From Paracoccus kondratievae (lineage in GTDB: Bacteria > Pseudomonadota > Alphaproteobacteria > Rhodobacterales > Rhodobacteraceae), in NCBI RefSeq assembly GCF_009301415.1, contig NZ_CP045072.1, positions 1,107,001 through 1,171,000 of the forward strand: a stretch of 64,000 bases of DNA. The letters are read 5' to 3'. Numbering within the stretch: the stretch's first letter is position 1; each line of letters starts with the position of its first letter. The translations under genes and the position numbers were made by a program. Shown here in pieces: positions 45,563-54,855 of the stretch. The notes beneath the pieces were generated by a model. The model saw only the letters and a program-made list of their open reading frames with translations, was not told the origin of the DNA and did no database searches.

Positions 45563-46399
45563 TCATTCGGCCATTGTTGCACTCAGGAACTGCCGCAGCC
45601 GTTCAGAGCGGGGTGCGCCGAACAACTGGTCAGGGGGGCCTTCTTCCTCGATCCGGCCTTGATGGAGAAAGACGACGTGATCGCTGACATCTGCCGCCAG
45701 ACGCATGTCATGGGTGACAAGCAGCATGGTGCGATGTTCGGCGGCAAGGTCCTTGATGACGCGCACCACCTCTTGCTGCAACTCGGGGTCCAGTGCGCTG
45801 GTCGGCTCATCCAATAGCAACGCCTTGGGCTCCATGCACAGGGCACGCGCTATGGCCGCGCGCTGCTGCTGTCCGCCCGAAAGCTGCGCGGGCCAGGCGT
45901 CAGCCTTGTCGCCGATACCAACCTTGGCCAGCAGTTCACGCGCGCGGGCCTCGACCTGGCGGGGATCGCGTTTAAGCACATGCACCGGGGCCTCCGTGAC
46001 GTTTTGCAGGATCGTCATGTGGGACCAGAGGTTGAATTGCTGAAACACCATCGACAGATTGGTGCGCAGCCGCGTCACCTGTGCCCGGTCGGCAGGGGCA
46101 CGCGCAAGACCGGTACCGCGCCAACGCACGGCCTCGCCCTCAAACAGGATCTCGCCTTGCTGGCTGTCTTCAAGCAAGTTGCAGCAGCGCAGAAGCGTCG
46201 ATTTGCCCGACCCGGACGAGCCGATCAGGCTGACGACATGGCCGCGCGGTGCGGCAAGGCTGACGCCGCGGATAACCTGCAGTGGGCCGTAAGACTTGTG
46301 CAGGTCCCGGATCTGGATCACCGGCGCGTCAGAGCTGCGAGAGAGCCCCGCGGCCGGGGGCGTAGCGGCTGTCATACTGATCGGTTCTGTTTGGCTCAT
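45563..46399 (-). CDS. polar amino acid ABC transporter ATPase (HisP/ArtP type)
   Basis: The 278-residue ATPase has Walker A GSSGSGKSTLLRC, the Q-loop region LSMVFQQFNLWSHMT, the signature LSGGQQQRAAIARAL, Walker B ALLLDEPTSALDPE and the H-loop VTHDMRLA. It energises the adjacent two-permease complex. The first 28 residues form a variable N-terminal extension. It is the first gene of the five-gene operon (ATPase, binding protein, two permeases, GS-like enzyme). Confidence 0.94.
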   Translation of the reverse strand: MSQTEPISMTAATPPAAGLSRSSDAPVIQIRDLHKSYGPLQVIRGVSLAAPRGHVVSLIGSSGSGKSTLLRCCNLLEDSQQGEILFEGEAVRWRGTGLARAPADRAQVTRLRTNLSMVFQQFNLWSHMTILQNVTEAPVHVLKRDPRQVEARARELLAKVGIGDKADAWPAQLSGGQQQRAAIARALCMEPKALLLDEPTSALDPELQQEVVRVIKDLAAEHRTMLLVTHDMRLAADVSDHVVFLHQGRIEEEGPPDQLFGAPRSERLRQFLSATMAE

Positions 46400-46499
46400 G
46401 CAGATATGAGGCGATATTTGCCACTCGATTGCAACGCTTTCCTCGCTGGCTTTCCGGTCAGGTCGCAGGCTTGAGAGCGGGGGCAGGAGCAGTGGTTTT

Positions 46500-46961
46500 T
46501 CACGAATCCACCTGACCCAGATCGTCCAGAGCCTGATTCCTGGCCAGAGCAGAGTCGCGGTCGTTCACGCCCAACAGCCCGGCGACCAGCCGCACCAACG
46601 CCTCTTCTTCGGGGTCGCGCTGGCCGTCGGCATAGGCAACCTCCCACAGTGCGGCGATGATCTTTTGCCGGTCCTGCAACTCGACACGTTCCTTGATCGT
46701 ACGGGTAAAGCGTACCGTATCAGGGGCTTCGGCCTCGATCATCTCGGCTGCGGCGCGCTTTTCGGCGGCCTCGATCCGGGTCAGGCCACGGCGGCGCGCC
46801 AGCACCTGGTCGATGCGCTGCTGCTCGACAACACCATAATGATCGTCGGCGCGTGCCAGCCGCACCAAAAGCGAGGCGACCGCGACTTCGGCATCCTGCC
46901 CGTTCAGGCGCGTTTGGTCGGTACTGTCGGCGAAAAGCCGGGTCAGAAGATTGCGAAACAT
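46500..46961 (-). CDS. TerB-like (tellurite-resistance B/DjlA N-terminal) helical protein
   Basis: The 153-residue, all-helical protein has the TerB-like fold pattern: VAVASLLVRLARADDHYGVVEQQRIDQVL, then DRQKIIAALWEVAYADGQRDPEEEALVRLVAGLLGV. The acidic HYGVVE and ADGQRDPEE segments correspond to the metal-binding positions of TerB. The family is broad, and an isolated copy like this does not indicate tellurite resistance. No ter genes are nearby. Confidence 0.82.
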   Translation of the reverse strand: MFRNLLTRLFADSTDQTRLNGQDAEVAVASLLVRLARADDHYGVVEQQRIDQVLARRRGLTRIEAAEKRAAAEMIEAEAPDTVRFTRTIKERVELQDRQKIIAALWEVAYADGQRDPEEEALVRLVAGLLGVNDRDSALARNQALDDLGQVDS

Positions 46962-47104
46962 GGGCGGATATTATGACATTTTCACGCCGCAACAATATGC
47001 AGCGCGAAATTTGTCAGGCAGATTTTTCGCCCTGAGAGGATCTGGCCCCGGAAAACGCGTAAGCAGTCAGCCGTCAGGCTGCGCCCTGCGCCCCCTGACC
47101 TCAG

Positions 47105-48013
47105 CTAGTAACGTTGCGGCACATAGAGTTCCGGCGGCAGCACCTCGCGCTCGTAATCGGGATTAAAGACCCGATCAGGCAGGGAGATCTCTTCATGCGG
47201 GACGTCGCCATAGGGAATCATGCTGAGCAGATGAGCCATACAGTTCAGCCGCGCCCGCTTTTTGTCATTGCCGGGGACAATGTACCAGGGCGCTTCGGGG
47301 ATGTTCGTGCGCTCGAACATATCTTCCTTGGCCTTGGTGTAGTCCTCCCACCTGACGCGTGCCTGCAGGTCCATGGGCGACAGTTTCCACTGTTTCAGCG
47401 GGTCATGAATGCGCATCAGAAAGCGCATCTGCTGTTCCTCATCCGTGATCGAAAACCAGTATTTCACCAGCCGGATGCCCGAGCGAACCAACATCCGCTC
47501 AAACTCCGGGACGTCGCGAAAGAACTGTTCGACCTGATCTTCGGTCGTAAAGCCCATCACCCGCTCGACCCCGGCGCGGTTGTACCAGCTGCGGTCAAAA
47601 AGCACGATCTCGCCGCCCGCCGGCAGGTGGGGAACGTAGCGCTGGAAATACCATTGGGTCTTTTCACGGTCCGAAGGCGCGGGCAGGGCGACCACACGCG
47701 CCACACGTGGGTTAAGCCGCTGGGTAATGCGCTTGATTGCCCCGCCCTTACCTGCGCTGTCGCGGCCTTCGAAAATGACCACGACCTTTTCCTTGTTGTA
47801 TGATACCCAGTCCTGCAACCGGATCAGTTCAGCCTGCAAACGCAGCAACTCGCGGAAATAATCCGCGCGCGGCATCGCATCGGGATGGGCGGCGCGATAG
47901 ATCCGGGACAACTCTTGCGACAGGGTCGCATCCTCAAGCTCGATCTCGATATCCTCATCCAGAGTGTCCTGAAGTTCGGCCTCGAGCCAGTCTTTGGGCG
48001 TTGCGTCCCGCAT
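47105..48013 (-). CDS. ppk2: polyphosphate kinase 2
   Basis: PPK2 uses polyphosphate to phosphorylate nucleoside di- or monophosphates. The 302-residue single-domain enzyme has the P-loop FEGRDSAGKGGAIKRIT, the lid segment ALPAPSDREKTQWYFQRYV, and the second catalytic motif VLFDRSWYNRAGVERVMGF. Length and the DRSWYNR motif fit class I PPK2 (NDP-phosphorylating), but the class is an inference. ATG 48013 follows AGGAGATC. It lies about 12 kb from ppk1/ppx. Confidence 0.93.
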   Translation of the reverse strand: MRDATPKDWLEAELQDTLDEDIEIELEDATLSQELSRIYRAAHPDAMPRADYFRELLRLQAELIRLQDWVSYNKEKVVVIFEGRDSAGKGGAIKRITQRLNPRVARVVALPAPSDREKTQWYFQRYVPHLPAGGEIVLFDRSWYNRAGVERVMGFTTEDQVEQFFRDVPEFERMLVRSGIRLVKYWFSITDEEQQMRFLMRIHDPLKQWKLSPMDLQARVRWEDYTKAKEDMFERTNIPEAPWYIVPGNDKKRARLNCMAHLLSMIPYGDVPHEEISLPDRVFNPDYEREVLPPELYVPQRY

Positions 48014-48075
48014 CGGTGATCTCCTGCTGCTCTGCGGCGGTCTAGCTGGACAATGTGACAATCCCGTGTCGGTTC

Positions 48076-48528
48076 CTAGAACAGCCCGGCGCAGGCCCGG
48101 ATGATGCCAAATGCGATGCCGCCGCCGCTGGATCCGGCAACTGTGCCACACCAGCGACCGTCATTGGAAAAAAGGCTTTTGCTGCCTTTGGGGCGGTAGG
48201 CGACGCGCTTGCCGGTGACAGTGAATAGATTCAGCGTTCCCGCACCGTTCGGAGCGTAATACCCAACGACCGAACCGTCACCGGTAAAGATTACCCGCTT
48301 TTCATTGGCCGGGTTCTGCGGAGAATTGGCATAGCTGGATGAGCTGTTGGCCGAACTGGCCGCCGAATTCGCCGCCGCATTGGGCGAATTCGAGGTTTTT
48401 GCCGGAGAGTTCTGAGGCGCGCCGGGTCCCAGATCAAAGGGCAGGCTGGTCTGATCAATCAGAAACAACGGTGCATCCGCAAAGGCGGGTGTGGCAGAAA
48501 GTGCGATCAGGGTCAAAAGTGCGCGCAT
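48076..48528 (-). CDS. secreted protein with Asn/Ser/Ala low-complexity region, unknown function
   Basis: The 150-residue protein has a signal peptide (cleavage after PAFA, about residue 17), a low-complexity Asn/Ser/Ala-rich stretch (about 40-75) and a C-terminal region (about 77-150) with VIFTGDGSVVGYYAPNGAGTLNLFTVTGKRVAYRP and two cysteines. I do not recognise a family. An AGGA site precedes the ATG. It is encoded 62 bp before the ppk2 start in the same direction. Confidence 0.65.
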   Translation of the reverse strand: MRALLTLIALSATPAFADAPLFLIDQTSLPFDLGPGAPQNSPAKTSNSPNAAANSAASSANSSSSYANSPQNPANEKRVIFTGDGSVVGYYAPNGAGTLNLFTVTGKRVAYRPKGSKSLFSNDGRWCGTVAGSSGGGIAFGIIRACAGLF

Positions 48529-48575
48529 GTCGGGACCATTCCTGTGATCCCGACATTATGGCGACAGGCGGAGGA

Positions 48576-50219
48576 TCAGACCAGCCGCTCGTTCTCCATC
48601 GCGGCGCGAACGAAGCCCGCAAAAAGCGGCGCAGGCTCGAAAGGTTTCGACTTCAGCTCGGGGTGCGACTGGACGCCGATGAACCACGGATGGTCGGCAT
48701 ATTCGACCACCTCGGGCAGCCGCCCGTCGGGGGACATGCCGGAAAAGCTGAGACCGGCTTGCTCAAGCTTTTCACGATATTTGGCATCGACCTCATAGCG
48801 GTGACGGTGGCGGTCCTCGATCTCCAGCGCACCGCCATAAACCTTGGAAATCTTCGAGCCGGGCGACAGCACCGCCGTATAGGCGCCAAGCCGCATGGTG
48901 CCGCCTTTGTCGTCGGTCAGCTTGCGCTGGACGGTGTAATTGCCCTGCACCCATTCCTTGAGGTGATAGACCACCGGGGTAAAACGCGTCTCGCCAGCCT
49001 CATGGTCAAATTCCTCGGAACCCGCGTCGGGCATGTCGGCAAGGTTGCGCGCCGCCTCGATCACGGCCATCTGCATACCAAGACAGATGCCCAGATAGGG
49101 CACTTTCTTTTCACGGGCATATTTCGCTGCGGCAATCATGCCCTCGGTGCCGCGCTCGCCAAAACCGCCGGGAACGATGATTCCGTTGTAGCCGTCCAGA
49201 AGATGGGCGCCTTCGCCTTCAAGCTTTTCGCTGTCCACCCAATCAGCGCGGACGCGGACACGATTGGCCATTCCGCCATGGGTCAGCGCCTCGGCGATGG
49301 ATTTATACGCGTCCTCAAGCTGGGTGTATTTGCCGACCACGGCGACCCGAACCTCGCCCTCGGCATTTTCCAGCCGATCCATCACATCCTCCCAACGTGT
49401 CAGATCGGGGCGAGGGGCAGGGCTGATCTGAAAGGCGTCAAGCACCGCCTGATCGAGACCGGCACGATGGTAGGCCAGCGGGGCCTCATAGATCGACTTC
49501 AGGTCATAGGCCGGGATCACGGCGTCAGGCCGTACATTGCAGAACAGTGCGATCTTGGCGCGTTCCTTTTCCGGGATGGGCTGCTCACTGCGGCAGACCA
49601 GGACATCCGGGGCAATCCCGATCGAGCGTAGCTCTTTCACCGAATGCTGGGTCGGTTTGGTTTTCAGCTCACCACTGGCGGCCAGATAGGGCATCAGCGT
49701 CAGATGCATAAAGATTGACTGCCCGCGCGGACGTTCCTGCGAAAACTGCCGGATCGCCTCAAAGAAGGGCAAGCCTTCGATATCGCCGACCGTGCCGCCG
49801 ATCTCGCAGAGCATGAAATCGACCTCTTCCTCGCCAATCGCAAGAAAGTCTTTTATTTCATTCGTGACGTGGGGAATGACCTGAATGGTTTTACCCAGAT
49901 AGGCGCCGCGCCGCTCTTTCTCCAGAACGTTGGAATAGATCCTGCCGGCCGAGACCGAGTCGGTCTTACGCGCCGACACGCCGGTAAATCGCTCATAATG
50001 CCCAAGGTCGAGATCGGTTTCCGCCCCGTCATCGGTGACAAAAACCTCACCATGTTCAAAGGGGCTCATGGTGCCGGGATCGACGTTCAGATAGGGGTCA
50101 AGCTTGCGCAGACGCACAGTGTAGCCCCGCGCCTGCAAAAGCGCCCCCAGCGCCGCCGATGCCAGCCCCTTGCCGAGCGAAGAAACCACACCGCCGGTGA
50201 TGAAGATGTATCGCGCCAT
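48576..50219 (-). CDS. pyrG: CTP synthase (glutamine hydrolysing)
   Basis: PyrG aminates UTP to CTP. The 547-residue product has the N-terminal synthetase domain ([50 protein letters not shown]) and the C-terminal class I glutaminase domain with the nucleophile in [15 protein letters not shown] and the His/Glu pair in [21 protein letters not shown]. It follows secG in the same direction, the usual alphaproteobacterial order; the 145-bp gap between them contains a short duplicated 12-mer. Confidence 0.97.
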   Translation of the reverse strand: MARYIFITGGVVSSLGKGLASAALGALLQARGYTVRLRKLDPYLNVDPGTMSPFEHGEVFVTDDGAETDLDLGHYERFTGVSARKTDSVSAGRIYSNVLEKERRGAYLGKTIQVIPHVTNEIKDFLAIGEEEVDFMLCEIGGTVGDIEGLPFFEAIRQFSQERPRGQSIFMHLTLMPYLAASGELKTKPTQHSVKELRSIGIAPDVLVCRSEQPIPEKERAKIALFCNVRPDAVIPAYDLKSIYEAPLAYHRAGLDQAVLDAFQISPAPRPDLTRWEDVMDRLENAEGEVRVAVVGKYTQLEDAYKSIAEALTHGGMANRVRVRADWVDSEKLEGEGAHLLDGYNGIIVPGGFGERGTEGMIAAAKYAREKKVPYLGICLGMQMAVIEAARNLADMPDAGSEEFDHEAGETRFTPVVYHLKEWVQGNYTVQRKLTDDKGGTMRLGAYTAVLSPGSKISKVYGGALEIEDRHRHRYEVDAKYREKLEQAGLSFSGMSPDGRLPEVVEYADHPWFIGVQSHPELKSKPFEPAPLFAGFVRAAMENERLV

Positions 50220-50320
50220 CGAGGCCCCCGTGAATTATCAATAGCAGATTGCGGCCCGAATCTAGCGGGTATCACGGGACTAAAGTCATATCTGATTTAT
50301 CCCGTGGCCGCAACGGACCG

Positions 50321-50364
50321 CAAGTTATGGTAAGGGGCAGCCGAGGCGGCCCCAAGTTATGGTA
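50321..50364. repeat. 12-bp direct repeat between secG and pyrG
   Basis: CAAGTTATGGTA occurs at 50321-50332 and again at 50353-50364, separated by a short GC-rich inverted repeat (GGGGC/GCCCC). The second copy abuts the secG stop codon. It probably arose by local duplication. Confidence 0.7.
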
Positions 50365-50853
50365 TCAGTTATTGCCTGTATTCTGGGCAGCCGGTTCCTG
50401 CGCCGCCGGAGCCGCTTCGCCAGCCTCAGCAGGCGCCTGCGGGGCAGGGGTCTGGGCTGCCGGCGCGGGCGGCGTCACCGGTTGGCCAGCGCCCGGAACA
50501 ACGGGCTGGCCCGCACCCGGGGGCGGCGTATAGCCGCCGATTCCGGGCAGTTCGCCTGCCGGCGCAGTTTCGGCCCCGCCAAGATCCAGCTGATCCACGA
50601 TCGAGCCGCTCGACGCATTTTTTGCAGCGATCAGGGTCAGGGTCATCGAGGTGATGATAAAGCCGATAGCAAAAATCCAGGTCAGTCGCGACAGCGCGTT
50701 GGCGGCCTGACGACCGGTCATCACGCCGCCGCCACCCCCGCCAATGCCAAGGCCGCCGCCCTCGGACCGTTGCAACAGCACCACTCCGATCAGCAGGACG
50801 GCAAGGATCAGATGCACGGTAAGGACGACGTTTTCCACCACGGGGCCTTTCAT
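50365..50853 (-). CDS. secG: protein translocase subunit SecG with long Pro/Ala-rich tail
   Basis: The 162-residue protein has the SecG core: two helices (about 7-24 and 56-77) around the conserved [16 protein letters not shown] loop and the [13 protein letters not shown] segment. SecG assists SecYEG in protein export. Residues about 95-162 form a Pro/Ala/Gln-rich, low-complexity tail with a repeated GAGQPV unit. The tail is long compared with the usual 75-130 residues of the family. Confidence 0.93.
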   Translation of the reverse strand: MKGPVVENVVLTVHLILAVLLIGVVLLQRSEGGGLGIGGGGGGVMTGRQAANALSRLTWIFAIGFIITSMTLTLIAAKNASSGSIVDQLDLGGAETAPAGELPGIGGYTPPPGAGQPVVPGAGQPVTPPAPAAQTPAPQAPAEAGEAAPAAQEPAAQNTGNN

Positions 50854-50907
50854 TCAGCGACGCGCCTATCTAGTCACCTGGGCACGGGTTGGCAAGCGGG
50901 GGGAACC

Positions 50908-52341
50908 ATGGGCGCGCTGATGATCCAGGGAACCGGGTCGAATGTGGGAAAATCGCTGCTGGTGGCGGGGCTGTGCCGCGCGGCTTTGCGGCGCGGGATC
51001 AGTGTTGCACCCTTCAAGCCCCAGAACATGTCGAACAACGCTGCCGTCACCCCTGATGGCGGAGAAATCGGCCGCGCACAGGCCTTACAGGCGCGGGCAG
51101 CCGGGCTTGCCCCTTCGGTCCACATGAACCCGGTCCTGCTGAAACCCGAGACTGACCGCGCTGCGCAGGTGGTGGTGCAGGGTCACGCCATGACCCGCGC
51201 CGCCGCCGCCGATTACGGCGCCCTGAAACAGCAACTGATGAATGCGGTTCTGGACAGCTTTTCCTGCCTGCGCAGCGCCCATGATCTGGTGCTGGTAGAA
51301 GGCGCCGGCAGTCCGGCCGAGGTCAACCTGCGTGCCCGGGATATCGCCAATATGGGCTTTGCCCGTGCTGCCGGCGTGCCTGTGGTTCTGGCCGGAGACA
51401 TCGACCGCGGCGGCGTCATTGCCCAGATCATCGGCACTCAGGCGGTGATTGATCCTGAGGATGCGGCGATGATCCGCGGCTTTATCATTAACCGTTTTCG
51501 CGGGGATCCGTCGCTGTTTGACGAAGGCCGCCACTTTATCACTGAGCGCACGGGTTGGCCCGATCTTGGGCTTGTCCCCTGGTTTGCCGATGCCGCGCGC
51601 CTGCCCGCCGAGGACGCAGTGGATCTGCGTCGCGCCTCGGGGGCAGGGGGGCTGCATATCGCCTGTCCGATGCTGTCGCGTATCGCGAATTTCGACGATC
51701 TCGACCCGCTCACGGCCGAGCCGGGGGTGCGGTTGACCATGGTCCCGCCCGGTCAGGCCTTGCCGGGCGACGCTGATGTGGTGATCCTGCCTGGGACGAA
51801 ATCGACGCGCGGCGATCTGGATTTCCTGCGCCAGCAAGGCTGGGATATCGACCTTGCCGCGCATCTGCGGCGTGGGGGGCGGGTGCTGGGGATATGCGGC
51901 GGCTATCAGATGCTTGGCCGCCGGATCCACGACCCTGATGGCTATGACGGCAGCCCCGGCAGCACCCAGGGGCTGGGACATCTGGACGTCGAGACGCGTA
52001 TGGCCCCGGAAAAGCGCCTGACCCGCAGCCGGGGGACCGCACTAGGCGCGCCTGTTGAAGGGTATGAAATCCACATGGGCCGAACCGAGGGACCGGATTG
52101 CGCCCGCCCCTTTGCCCATATTCCCGGCCCGGATGGGGCAGGCAGCCCCTGCGGCAGGGTCGCGGGTACCTATCTGCACGGGCTTTTTACCGGCGACGCC
52201 TTTCGTGCGGCATGGCTGGCGCAATTTGACGCAGTCTCGGCCCTGAATTACGGTGCCGGAGTCGATGACGTGCTCGACCGGCTGGCCGAGCACCTTGAGG
52301 CGCATCTGGATATCGACCGCCTGCTATCGTTTGCGCGTTAG
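50908..52341 (+). CDS. cobQ: adenosylcobyric acid synthase
   Basis: CobQ amidates four side chains of adenosylcobyrinic a,c-diamide in cobalamin synthesis. The 477-residue product has the P-loop [18 protein letters not shown], the [12 protein letters not shown] and [12 protein letters not shown] segments, and a C-terminal CobB/CobQ glutaminase domain with the nucleophile in [12 protein letters not shown] and the C-terminal YLHGLF. The ATG at 50908 matches homologues; the upstream in-frame extension overlaps the divergent secG. No other cob genes are in the window. Confidence 0.95.
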   Translation: MGALMIQGTGSNVGKSLLVAGLCRAALRRGISVAPFKPQNMSNNAAVTPDGGEIGRAQALQARAAGLAPSVHMNPVLLKPETDRAAQVVVQGHAMTRAAAADYGALKQQLMNAVLDSFSCLRSAHDLVLVEGAGSPAEVNLRARDIANMGFARAAGVPVVLAGDIDRGGVIAQIIGTQAVIDPEDAAMIRGFIINRFRGDPSLFDEGRHFITERTGWPDLGLVPWFADAARLPAEDAVDLRRASGAGGLHIACPMLSRIANFDDLDPLTAEPGVRLTMVPPGQALPGDADVVILPGTKSTRGDLDFLRQQGWDIDLAAHLRRGGRVLGICGGYQMLGRRIHDPDGYDGSPGSTQGLGHLDVETRMAPEKRLTRSRGTALGAPVEGYEIHMGRTEGPDCARPFAHIPGPDGAGSPCGRVAGTYLHGLFTGDAFRAAWLAQFDAVSALNYGAGVDDVLDRLAEHLEAHLDIDRLLSFAR

Positions 52342-52991
52342 AGGAGGCCGGTCAGAATACGCTCGGCCTCAGCCTTGCAGGGGGTAAGGCGGGCGCGATC
52401 CTCTCCGGGGAAGAAGCGAGCGCGAACGGCGGTCGGCATCGGTGCTGGTTCGGCAATGACGACACGAGGACCAAGCGTCTGATTCTCAAGCTGCCAGCTG
52501 CGAGCCAGCGCGATCTGCGCGGCCTTGGTCGCACCATAGCTGCCAAAGAATTTCTGCCCGGCGTATTTGTCGTCAAAGAACAGTGCCGTGCCCTTACGCA
52601 CGCGCAAAAGCGGCTCGATCAAACCGATCAGCCCGCGTGTCGTGACAAGGTTCAGATCCACGGATTTCTGAAAATCCTTGCCGTCGATATGGCCCGCCGG
52701 GGACAGCGGCGCGGCGTGGATCGCAGTATGTGCCCAGAGATTTAGTCCGCCCCAACGCTCTGTCACTGCCTTGGCCATCTGTACCATGGCCTCGGGCTGA
52801 CCAATATCCATGGGAGCCAGCGTGGCCGAACCGCCAGCCTTGCGGATACGGTCGTCCAGTTCTTCCAGCGCACCAGTCGTGCGGGCAACAGCCAGGATAT
52901 GCCAGCCGCGAGCGGCAAGGGCTTCGGCCAAAGCGGCACCAAGGCCGCGCGAGGCGCCGGTGATCAGCGCGATTTTGTCATGCTCGGTCAT
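52338..52991 (-). CDS. short-chain dehydrogenase/reductase
   Basis: The 217-residue SDR has the Rossmann motif [12 protein letters not shown] near the N-terminus, a [13 protein letters not shown] segment where NNAG is expected, and a C-terminal half containing [24 protein letters not shown] (catalytic Tyr and Lys). The substrate is unknown. ATG 52991 places the motif near residue 10; ATG 53051 overlaps the DUF1284 gene stop and could also be used. It is convergent with cobQ (4-bp overlap). The order gltA, DUF1284, SDR suggests a transcript from gltA. Confidence 0.85.
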   Translation of the reverse strand: MTEHDKIALITGASRGLGAALAEALAARGWHILAVARTTGALEELDDRIRKAGGSATLAPMDIGQPEAMVQMAKAVTERWGGLNLWAHTAIHAAPLSPAGHIDGKDFQKSVDLNLVTTRGLIGLIEPLLRVRKGTALFFDDKYAGQKFFGSYGATKAAQIALARSWQLENQTLGPRVVIAEPAPMPTAVRARFFPGEDRARLTPCKAEAERILTGLL

Positions 52992-53047
52992 GGCTGCCGA
53001 TTTGGCACCGGCTGCGGACGGGTGCAAGCCCCGGCATTCTGGCTGCG

Positions 53048-53455
53048 TCATTCTGGCCGCGCTTCCTGCTGCAATCGCGCCAGTGCCGACTGGCAGATAC
53101 CCAGATCAAGCCATTGGCAACCCGAACAGATTCTCGCAAGATCCCGGGGTTGCAGACTGTCGACCGCGCGACCCTGTGCCTCGGCCCAGGTCATGCGCTG
53201 GCCGGGCCGGATACCAAGTGCCGCTGCATGGCGGCGGTCGAGCCTGCGAATGCGCTCATCGCCAAGGCAGCCCATGCCACGCCGCGAAGGGCAGGGCGCG
53301 CAGATCGAATCTGCCATTCCGGTGATCAATACAGGCGTCTGCGGATCAGCGCGCAGCCGGTCGCGCACAATGCTGTCCATATTGGCGGTGAACTCGGGCG
53401 AATAGCCGCTGCCCTGCCAGCCGATCGCACAAAGTACGTGATGGGGACGCAGCAG
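53048..53455 (-). CDS. DUF1284 domain protein with paired CxxCx7C motifs
   Basis: About 135 residues match DUF1284: LLRPHHVLCAIGWQGSGYSPEF, ANMDSIVRDRL, and two symmetrical cysteine clusters, ICAPCPSRRGMGC and ICSGCQWLDLGIC, each C-x2-C-x7-C. These six cysteines suggest an Fe-S cluster or zinc; function is unknown. The start is uncertain: conserved sequence begins at VLLRPHH, and no ATG, GTG or TTG occurs in frame before an ATG at 53611 inside gltA. CTG 53455 (or CTG 53452) is the most plausible start. A hairpin sits directly upstream. Confidence 0.7.
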   Translation of the reverse strand: MLRPHHVLCAIGWQGSGYSPEFTANMDSIVRDRLRADPQTPVLITGMADSICAPCPSRRGMGCLGDERIRRLDRRHAAALGIRPGQRMTWAEAQGRAVDSLQPRDLARICSGCQWLDLGICQSALARLQQEARPE

Positions 53456-53484
53456 AACGGCCCCGGATGTGCTCCGGGGCCGTT
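53456..53484. terminator. hairpin between gltA and DUF1284 genes
   Basis: An 11-bp perfect stem (53456-53466 with 53474-53484, 7-nt loop) lies 24 bp after the gltA stop. On the plus strand it is followed by a T-run (TTTCGTATCTTTC); on the minus strand the T-run is missing. It may act as a partial terminator or 3' stabiliser for gltA. Confidence 0.6.
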
Positions 53485-53508
53485 TCGTATCTTTCTGCGT
53501 TTTGCCGC

Positions 53509-54801
53509 TCAGCGGGCGTCCAGCGGCTTGTAGTCGCGGCGCGGAGCACCGACGTAAAGCTGGCGCGGACGGCCGATCTTGTTCTGCGGATCGGCAATCA
53601 TCTCTTTCCACTGCGAGATCCAGCCGACAGTCCGCGACAGCGCAAAGATCGGGGTGAACATCGAAGTCGGGAAGCCAATAGCTTCGAGGATGATGCCCGA
53701 GTAGAAATCGACGTTCGGATAAAGCTTCTTGGCGACGAAATATTCGTCCTCAAGCGCGATCCGCTCAAGCTCTTTGGCAACCTGGAGGGTCGGGTTGTTG
53801 TGGATACCAAGCAGGTCCAGAACCTCGTCAGCCGATTCCTTCATTACCTTGGCCCGCGGGTCAAAGTTCTTATAGACCCGGTGACCAAAGCCCATCAGGC
53901 GGAACGGATCGTTCTTATCCTTGGCGCGGGCAAGGAATTCGGGGATCCGGTCGACAGTGCCGATCTGGCGCAGCATCTCAAGGCAGGCCTGGTTGGCGCC
54001 GCCATGTGCCGGCCCCCAGAGGCAAGCGATGCCTGCGGCGATACAGGCAAAGGGGTTCGCGCCCGAAGAGCCAGCCAGACGCACGGTCGAGGTCGAGGCG
54101 TTCTGTTCGTGATCCGCATGCAGGGTAAAGATGCGGTCCATAGCGCGCGCCAGCGCCGGATCGACCTGATAGGGCTCGGCCGGGACCGAGAAGCACATGT
54201 GCAGGAAGTTGCTGGCGTAATCCAGCTCATTGCGCGGATAGACGAAGGGCTGGCCCAGCGAATATTTATAGGCCATCGCAGCGATGGTCGGAACCTTGGC
54301 AATCAGCCGGATCGAGGCGATCTCGCGCTGGACCGGGTCATTGATGTCGATCGAGTCGTGATAGAAGGCCGACATGGCCCCAACCACGCCCACCATGGTC
54401 GCCATCGGGTGGCTGTCGCGGCGGAAACCGCGGAAGAAATAGTGCATCTGTTCATGCACCATGGTGTGGCGGGTCACCCGGGTTTCAAAGTCAACGAGCT
54501 GGTCGCGGTTCGGCAGTTCACCGTAAAGCAGCAGGTAGCAGACTTCCAGGTAATGCGAATGCTCGGCCAGCTGCTCGATCGGATAGCCGCGATACCAAAG
54601 CTCACCCTTGTCGCCGTCGATATAGGTGATGGTCGAATCACAAGACGCAGTCGAGGTGAACCCGGGGTCATAGGTAAAGACGCCCGCTTCGCCATAGAGT
54701 TTGCGAATGTCGATGACGTCCGGCCCGGCGGTCGGGGAAAGGACTGCGAGATCGAAATCCTTGCCTCCCAGTTGCAGTTTCGCGGTTTTTCCTTCAGCCA
54801 T
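53509..54801 (-). CDS. gltA: citrate synthase (type II, hexameric)
   Basis: GltA condenses oxaloacetate and acetyl-CoA at the entry to the TCA cycle. The 430-residue protein has [39 protein letters not shown] in its N-terminal part. The catalytic His is in [29 protein letters not shown] carries the second His and the substrate Arg, and VDFYSG has the catalytic Asp. Length matches the NADH-sensitive type II enzyme. It is encoded downstream of gltX with a 54-bp gap, in a common alphaproteobacterial arrangement. Confidence 0.97.
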   Translation of the reverse strand: MAEGKTAKLQLGGKDFDLAVLSPTAGPDVIDIRKLYGEAGVFTYDPGFTSTASCDSTITYIDGDKGELWYRGYPIEQLAEHSHYLEVCYLLLYGELPNRDQLVDFETRVTRHTMVHEQMHYFFRGFRRDSHPMATMVGVVGAMSAFYHDSIDINDPVQREIASIRLIAKVPTIAAMAYKYSLGQPFVYPRNELDYASNFLHMCFSVPAEPYQVDPALARAMDRIFTLHADHEQNASTSTVRLAGSSGANPFACIAAGIACLWGPAHGGANQACLEMLRQIGTVDRIPEFLARAKDKNDPFRLMGFGHRVYKNFDPRAKVMKESADEVLDLLGIHNNPTLQVAKELERIALEDEYFVAKKLYPNVDFYSGIILEAIGFPTSMFTPIFALSRTVGWISQWKEMIADPQNKIGRPRQLYVGAPRRDYKPLDAR

Positions 54802-54855
54802 TCCCAGTTCCTTTCACCTGTCGCCAGCCCACGGGCCGGGTGATGGGAGCGGGCC

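Noticed and set aside
46500..46961. Tellurite-resistance locus
   Set aside because: Only a lone TerB-like gene; no terC, terD or related genes.
50321..50364. CRISPR-like repeat
   Set aside because: Only two 12-bp copies without regular spacers.
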